From: Specibacter cremeus | GTDB lineage: Bacteria > Actinomycetota > Actinomycetes > Actinomycetales > Micrococcaceae | NCBI RefSeq assembly: GCF_003946885.1 | Contig: NZ_RWKQ01000018.1 | Location: 33,574-82,017 of the forward strand | DNA: 48,444 nt | Direction of reading: 5' to 3' | Shown: one piece after another, positions 44,861 to 48,444 of the stretch | How positions within the stretch are numbered: position 1 is the stretch's first letter | How the letters are laid out: the number at the start of each line of letters is the position of its first letter | Position numbers and translations under genes: made by a program | Notes under the pieces: generated by a model | Told to the model about the DNA's origin: nothing | What the model saw: only the letters and a program-made list of their open reading frames with translations | Database searches by the model: none

Positions 44861-44876
44861 CGTGACCTGCGTCACA
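44861..44876. promoter_or_regulatory. CRP/GlxR-like site
   Basis: CGTGACCTGCGTCACA has perfect GTGA/TCAC half sites with six-base spacing and a first-base mismatch. It sits 45 bases before the ATG of the AMIN-like gene, next to a CATTAT -10 candidate (44891-44896). Confidence 0.45.
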
Positions 44877-44921
44877 TACCATGGATCCACCATTATCGCA
44901 ACTTTCAAGGGGTTGTTTTCC

Positions 44922-45467
44922 ATGAAGAAACTTCGTTCGTTGCTGGCGGTCCTGATCCTGGTCGCCGGCTTCGGGCTCGTGGCACCCGGAGCCGCCAGTG
45001 CGGATGCGGTCTGCCCGATCACCTGGGGATCGCTGCCCAAGGCCAGCGGAACCACCTCCAGCGCACCGCTGGTCAACGTGCGGGCCGGGTGGCATCTGTG
45101 CTTCGACCGCCTGGTGCTTGACGTCAAGGGCGGGGCGCCCGGCTACAACGTCAGGTACGTCAGCGCCGTCCTGGCCGAGGGCAGCGGGAAGGTCGTGCCG
45201 CTGCGCGGCGGGGCGTTCCTCAGCGTGACCGCGCTGGTGCCGGCCAACTACCCGAACGGCACGCCCAGCTACGTGCCGGCCAACCCGCGGGAACTGGTCA
45301 ATGTCACCGGATTCCTGACGTTCCGCCAGGTCGCCTGGGCCGGCAGCTTCGAGTCCCACACGACGATCGGCCTCGGCGTCCGCGCGCGTTTGCCCTTCCG
45401 GGTGTTCACGCTGGCCGGGCCGGGGAACCTGTCGCGGCTGGTGATCGACGTCGCCCATCACTGGTGA
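44922..45467 (+). CDS. Secreted AMIN-like domain protein
   Basis: A 181-residue exported protein. MKKLRSLLAVLILVAGFGLV with APGAASADA forms a Sec signal peptide, probably cut after ASA near residue 27. The mature part resembles actinobacterial AMIN-like proteins: WGSLPKAS, VNVRAGWHLCFDRLVLDVKG, YVSAVLAEGSGKVVPLRGGAFLSV and FRQVAWAGSFESHTTIGLGV followed by RLPFRVF. The function is unknown, but a cell-envelope location is expected. It has AAGGGG before the ATG. Nearby CRP-like sites suggest carbon or cAMP control. A near-perfect long hairpin follows the gene. Confidence 0.75.
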   Translation: MKKLRSLLAVLILVAGFGLVAPGAASADAVCPITWGSLPKASGTTSSAPLVNVRAGWHLCFDRLVLDVKGGAPGYNVRYVSAVLAEGSGKVVPLRGGAFLSVTALVPANYPNGTPSYVPANPRELVNVTGFLTFRQVAWAGSFESHTTIGLGVRARLPFRVFTLAGPGNLSRLVIDVAHHW

Positions 45468-45485
45468 GTTCCCGGCCCCGCCCAT

Positions 45486-45541
45486 CCGGGGCGCAGTTGC
45501 GCACGAAAACCGGCGGGTTTTCGTGCGCAACTGCGCCCCGG
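45486..45541. terminator. Bidirectional terminator, perfect 26-bp stem
   Basis: Arms 45486-45511 and 45516-45541 pair without mismatch around a four-base loop. It lies between the AMIN-like gene and the convergent deaminase gene. Stem centre: TTGCGCACGAAAACC. Confidence 0.85.
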
Positions 45542-45557
45542 TTCCGCTTGTGCCGGG

Positions 45558-45992
45558 TTATTCGGCGATGTCCTCGGCCCACAGCGACGGGTGGTCCTGC
45601 TGGAACCGCTCCATCAGGCCCACGCACCGCTCGTCGTCGAGCACATCCACCGTGACGCCCCGCGAGCGCAACACGTCGAGCTCCCCCGGGAAGGTCCGGG
45701 CTTCACCGACCACCACGCGCGGGATCTTGAACAGCAGGATGGCCCCGGTGCACATGGCGCATGGCGCCAGCGTGGTGTACAGCACGGTGTCACGGTACGT
45801 CTGTTGCCGGCCGGCCGCCCGCAACGCGGCCATCTCGCCGTGCGCGATGGGGTCGGCATGCTGGACGCGGCCATTGTGGCCGACGGCGATGATCTCGCCA
45901 TTGCGCGCCAATGCCGCGCCGATCGGGATGCCGCCCTGGGACAGGCCCTGCCGGGCCGCGGCCACGGCGGCCTCAAATGCTGCGTCAGTCAT
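45558..45992 (-). CDS. Nucleoside/nucleobase deaminase (CDA fold)
   Basis: A 144-residue zinc deaminase. The catalytic motifs are HGEMAALRAAG (His and Glu) and APCAMCTGA (two zinc Cys). GIPIGAALARNGEIIAVGHNG is the substrate-side strand. Its C-terminus and size suit the guanine/cytosine deaminase-like branch near yeast cytosine deaminase (LWAEDIAE end). It would deaminate a base or nucleoside in the cytosol. The start is ATG 45992, and the longer frame upstream is non-coding. It shares a ~100-base divergent gap with the SDR gene. Confidence 0.85.
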   Translation of the reverse strand: MTDAAFEAAVAAARQGLSQGGIPIGAALARNGEIIAVGHNGRVQHADPIAHGEMAALRAAGRQQTYRDTVLYTTLAPCAMCTGAILLFKIPRVVVGEARTFPGELDVLRSRGVTVDVLDDERCVGLMERFQQDHPSLWAEDIAE

Positions 45993-46091
45993 TGGAACTC
46001 CTCGTGCGCTCGGATACGTTGCACGATACCCGCCGCGGACCGTGTGCCGGTAGCACTTTCGGCCGAGCCCGCCGTGGGCCAGACTGGGGGC

Positions 46092-46793
46092 ATGGCAATC
46101 ATCCTGGTCACCGGGGCCTGCCGCGGCCTCGGCTATGAAACCGCCCGGCAGCTTCTCGCGGCCGGGCACACCGTCTACGTCGGCGCCCGCGACCCGCAAC
46201 GCGGCCGGGCCGCCGTGGCAAGCCTGGCCAGTCCGCAGGCCCACCTTGTGGCGTTGGACGTCACCAGTGACGAGTCGGTGGCCGCCGCCGCGGCCCTGGT
46301 CCGGCGGGAGGAAGGGCGCCTGGACGTGCTGGTCAACTCCGCGGGCATCTCCGGCGGCTTCGTCCCGGCCGAGCAGCTGACGGCAGCGCACATGCAGTCC
46401 GTCTTCGACGTCAACGTGTTCGGCGCCGTCCGCACCATCACGGCGTTCCTGCCGCTGCTGCGCGAAACGGCCGGGGCCGTGGTCAATGTCAGCAGCGGAA
46501 TGGGCTCGCTGGGCCTCACCACCGACCCGGACCGGCCGGAGTCGACGCTGGCGTCTGTGCCGTACCCGTCATCCAAGGCCGCGCTGAACATGCTCACCAC
46601 GCAATACGCGAAGTTGTTTCCCGAACTGCGCTTCAACGCGGTGGACCCCGGCTACACGGCCACGGACTTCAACCGGCGCCGCGGCACGCAAACGGTCGCC
46701 GAGGGGGCGGAGATCATCGTGCGCCTTGCCGCGGCCGGCCGCAAGGCGGGCACCGGGGCGTTCGTCTCCCGTTCCGGCCCGGTGCCCTGGTAG
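46092..46793 (+). CDS. Short-chain dehydrogenase/reductase
   Basis: A 233-residue classical SDR. TGACRGLGYE is the cofactor TGxxxGxG motif, NSAG (NNAG-like) follows, NVSSGMGSL carries the catalytic Ser, and YPSSKAAL the Tyr-Lys pair. Lacking an acidic residue after strand 2 (GARDPQR), it probably prefers NADPH. The substrate is unknown. The start is ATG 46092. The gene converges with the glycosylase-like gene with a 15-base gap. Confidence 0.85.
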   Translation: MAIILVTGACRGLGYETARQLLAAGHTVYVGARDPQRGRAAVASLASPQAHLVALDVTSDESVAAAAALVRREEGRLDVLVNSAGISGGFVPAEQLTAAHMQSVFDVNVFGAVRTITAFLPLLRETAGAVVNVSSGMGSLGLTTDPDRPESTLASVPYPSSKAALNMLTTQYAKLFPELRFNAVDPGYTATDFNRRRGTQTVAEGAEIIVRLAAAGRKAGTGAFVSRSGPVPW

Positions 46794-46808
46794 GCCCGTG
46801 GGTGACGT

Positions 46809-47453
46809 TTACCGTCCACCGATCGGCAGCCCGCAACGCTTCATGGACTCGCCGTAGGCCTTGGCGGACTCCAGCAGCCACTGTTCCTGGCGCGCGGGCG
46901 AACCGGCGAAGCTGCGTCCGCTCAGGGACCGGACCTTATGGATGCCGAAGCCGCGCTTGTACAGCATGTGTCCCTGCGCCTTCTGCAGCTGGTCGGCCAG
47001 CCGGTGCGCTTCCGTGCCATGGGCCACGAGGGCGCTGGCGCGGGGGACGAGCGTCAACAGCTTGACCAGGGGGCGCAGGCCGGCTTCGATCTGCGCCGGT
47101 GCCAGCCGGCCATTCGGCTCGCCGGGCGTGAACCACGGATGCACGTTCCACGGCATGACGTAGGAGGGGCGCAGGCCCAGCTGCCAGTGGACGCCCAGCA
47201 GCCGGGTGGCCGCCTGCTCGTCGCCGGCCGTGACGAAGCCCGACGGGTCGATCTCACCAACATTGGAGAACAGTGCGATGATCCGGCATTCGTCGACATC
47301 GTGCGCCGGGTCGACGTAAGCCACCCGCTGGTCGGGGCGGGCTTCCTGCAGCGCGTCGCAGAGCTCCGTCACCGGCGCGATATTCGCCTCGTAGCGGGCG
47401 TTCCAGAGCTGTTCTTGGTGCGATTCGGCGGCCACGGATGTCATTAGGGGCAT
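46809..47453 (-). CDS. Uracil-DNA-glycosylase-fold family protein
   Basis: A 214-residue protein. The middle region, FSNVGEIDPSGFVTAGDEQA and the PWNVHPWF segment, resembles UDG-superfamily members in which the catalytic GxDP-like and xNxxPW positions are modified. ALVAHGTEAHRLADQLQKA provides the helical end. DNA uracil excision is not assured, since the family contains uncharacterised variants. The start at 47453 is preferred for its GAAGGAG ribosome binding site; a nearer ATG (47444) is possible. Confidence 0.7.
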   Translation of the reverse strand: MPLMTSVAAESHQEQLWNARYEANIAPVTELCDALQEARPDQRVAYVDPAHDVDECRIIALFSNVGEIDPSGFVTAGDEQAATRLLGVHWQLGLRPSYVMPWNVHPWFTPGEPNGRLAPAQIEAGLRPLVKLLTLVPRASALVAHGTEAHRLADQLQKAQGHMLYKRGFGIHKVRSLSGRSFAGSPARQEQWLLESAKAYGESMKRCGLPIGGR

Positions 47454-47617
47454 GCTCTCCTTCAAAGGCGGGGGCGGGGCGGCGCGGCGCCTCCCCACAG
47501 GCCCGTTTCCGGCCGTTCAGCTTACCAATTTTGGGGTGGCACCGGACGGTCCCGGGCTGTGCTAGACGCCCCGCCACCATGTTTTTGTGAGAAATCCGAC
47601 ACCGACTCCAGACACGT

Positions 47618-47635
47618 GTTGAACAAGTGTTCAAC
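47618..47635. promoter_or_regulatory. TetR-type operator overlapping the TetR promoter
   Basis: GTTGAAC-AAGT-GTTCAAC is a near-complete palindrome with seven-base arms, 18 bases before the TetR start codon. CATATT directly after it is a probable -10. A third half-site-like GCGTTCAA touches the ATG. Autorepression is likely. Confidence 0.6.
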
Positions 47636-47653
47636 ATATTAAACCTGCGTTCA

Positions 47654-48268
47654 ATGGAGCGGGATCTGACCACCCGGGCCCGCATTCGGGATGCGGCCAT
47701 CGCGGCGTTCGGCGCCAACGGGTTCACCCGCACCACGGTGCGCACCGTCCCGGCCGCCGCCGGCGTGAGCCCCGGCCTGGTCATCCACCACTTCGGCAGC
47801 AAGGACGGGCTTCGCGCGACGTGCGACGAGCATGTCCTCTACAACAGTTCGAGCCGGGCGATCGACACGACGGACGCTGAGCGCATGCGTGCCGGACTTC
47901 TCGAGTACCTGGGCCACCCGGAGCGCTACGTTCCCGAGGTCGCCTACATCCGCCAGTCCGTGGTGGACGAGTCCGACGTCGAGGACGCGTTCTTCGATGC
48001 CCTGGTGGACCAAACCGTCATGATCCTGGAGGAGGGGATGGCGAAAGGCGGCGTCCGCGCGCTCGAGGACGTCCGCGGCGTCGCCGTGCTGCCGGCCACC
48101 AACAGCATGGGCGTGCTGGTGCTGGGACGGCACATCGCCCGCAGCCTGGGTACCGGGGACGACGTCATGGACATGGTCCGGCGCATCGGCGTCCCGGCCG
48201 CTGTCCGTGTACATCAACCCGCTGTACACGGACAGCGGCATGCCGGACGCCACCCGGGCCGCCTTTGA
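47654..48268 (+). CDS. TetR/AcrR-family regulator with probable C-terminal frameshift
   Basis: A 204-residue regulator. The N-terminal helix-turn-helix is TRARIRDAAIAAFGANGFTRTTVRTV through AAAGVSPGLVIHHFGSKDGL. Ligand-domain helices follow up to MVRRIGVPA. After about nt 48195 the frame used here gives Arg/His-rich, unlike sequence, while the +2 frame gives LSVYINPLYTDSGMPDATRAAFEQA, which is what TetR C-termini of drug-exporter operons look like. A one-base deletion near 48195-48205 is inferred. The alternative frame then has no stop until 48413. The protein may be non-functional or have an altered tail. Confidence 0.7.
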   Translation: MERDLTTRARIRDAAIAAFGANGFTRTTVRTVPAAAGVSPGLVIHHFGSKDGLRATCDEHVLYNSSSRAIDTTDAERMRAGLLEYLGHPERYVPEVAYIRQSVVDESDVEDAFFDALVDQTVMILEEGMAKGGVRALEDVRGVAVLPATNSMGVLVLGRHIARSLGTGDDVMDMVRRIGVPAAVRVHQPAVHGQRHAGRHPGRL

Positions 48269-48359
48269 ACAAGCCGGTGAACAGGCGAGCGCGCCAACAA
48301 CCGCCCACCCAGGCACTGAAGAACCCCGGGACACATCGGAAAACTGCGAGAGGTGCACC

Positions 48360-48413
48360 ATGAACACAGCCATCGAGGCGATCGGCCTCACTGTTGACCG
48401 TCGCGTTATTTGA
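48360..48413 (+). pseudogene. Truncated ABC transporter ATPase start (17 codons)
   Basis: After a GAGAGG ribosome binding site, MNTAIEAIGL matches the N-terminus of exporter ATPases such as the one at 17509 ([15 protein letters not shown]). Instead of KRFG, the frame turns to VDRRVI and stops. A deletion or rearrangement joint near 48390 is inferred. A TetR-ATPase-permease drug-export operon probably stood here. Confidence 0.55.
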
Positions 48414-48444
48414 CGATGGCGGCGTCGCCTTGGATGCCGATGGG
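48406..48444 (-). CDS. Possible 3' end of a minus-strand gene (partial)
   Basis: On the minus strand, the last bases of the window read PIGIQGDAAIVK followed by TAA. The stop lies next to the truncated ATPase and the reading runs off the window edge. Twelve codons are too few for any assignment; it is noted because it would place a convergent gene at the junction. Confidence 0.25.
   Translation of the reverse strand, partial: PIGIQGDAAIVK

Larger units (their letters stand above)
44607..44921. promoter_or_regulatory. Divergent regulatory gap with relatively AT-rich patches
   Basis: This 315-base gap separates the minus-strand aminotransferase and the plus-strand AMIN-like gene. It contains AT-richer stretches (TTTTTACAAGTG near 44678, TTCTTTTTATCTGA near 44700) and two CRP-like sites listed separately. 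TTTACAAGT also occurs in the gap at 32230. No coding region is supported. Confidence 0.5.

Overview
The window is a GC-rich actinobacterial chromosome segment, most likely from an Arthrobacter-like member of the Micrococcaceae. This rests on codon bias, AGGAGG ribosome binding sites, frequent GTG starts, short-overlap operons, and intergenic hairpin repeats built on a GGTGGTCGAGCCTGTCGAGA-like unit that I associate with this group. The genus is inferred, not shown. No rRNA, tRNA, CRISPR array, transposase or prophage was found.

Region 1 (1-9 kb) is accessory and partly decaying. It holds a minus-strand set of a LuxR-type regulator fused to an amino-acid-binding-like sensor, a polysaccharide-deacetylase-fold enzyme and a C45 acyltransferase whose 3' end runs into a wrecked APC permease. 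Next come small enzymes (SRPBCC, cupin, DHFR-fold), a broken glyoxalase, and a toxin-antitoxin pair destroyed by three short tandem duplications and a stop codon. A SnoaL-like gene follows, preceded by a 15-codon leader ORF.

Region 2 (9-20 kb) is mixed housekeeping: a DUF998 membrane protein, succinate-semialdehyde dehydrogenase, a second DHFR-fold protein, an L-threonylcarbamoyladenylate synthase homologue, a PRC/DUF2171-like protein, a class A penicillin-binding protein, a DHA2 exporter and a two-gene ABC exporter.

Region 3 (20-26.3 kb) is a complete urease operon, ureABCEFGD, translationally tight and ending in a NiCoT nickel permease. It provides enzyme, nickel chaperones and metal import in one unit. 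A palindromic repeat is inserted between ureF and ureG. A DUF559/Vsr-like gene bracketed by two homologous long hairpins follows.

Region 4 (27.4-44.6 kb) is a polyamine-catabolism island made of two convergent operons. The right-hand operon (minus strand) encodes a putrescine-type aminotransferase, a gamma-glutamylputrescine-oxidase-like flavoprotein and PotADBC import. The left-hand operon (plus strand, divergent from a PucR regulator) encodes methylmalonate/malonate-semialdehyde dehydrogenase, a second class III aminotransferase, an aminobutyraldehyde-type dehydrogenase, a YtcJ-like amidohydrolase and an AsnC/Lrp regulator. Together they could take putrescine to GABA and the aminopropyl half of spermidine through beta-alanine to acetyl-CoA. 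A protealysin-like M4 protease and its probable emfourin inhibitor sit between the two operons.

Region 5 (44.6-48.4 kb) holds a secreted AMIN-like protein with CRP-like sites upstream, a nucleoside deaminase, an SDR, a uracil-DNA-glycosylase-like protein, and a TetR gene with a strong palindromic operator. The TetR C-terminus looks frameshifted, and the ABC ATPase expected after it is cut to 17 codons. The clearest unusual items are the microduplicated toxin-antitoxin relic, the LuxR/binding-protein fusion, the protease/inhibitor pair inside the polyamine island, and the paired hairpins around the DUF559 gene.
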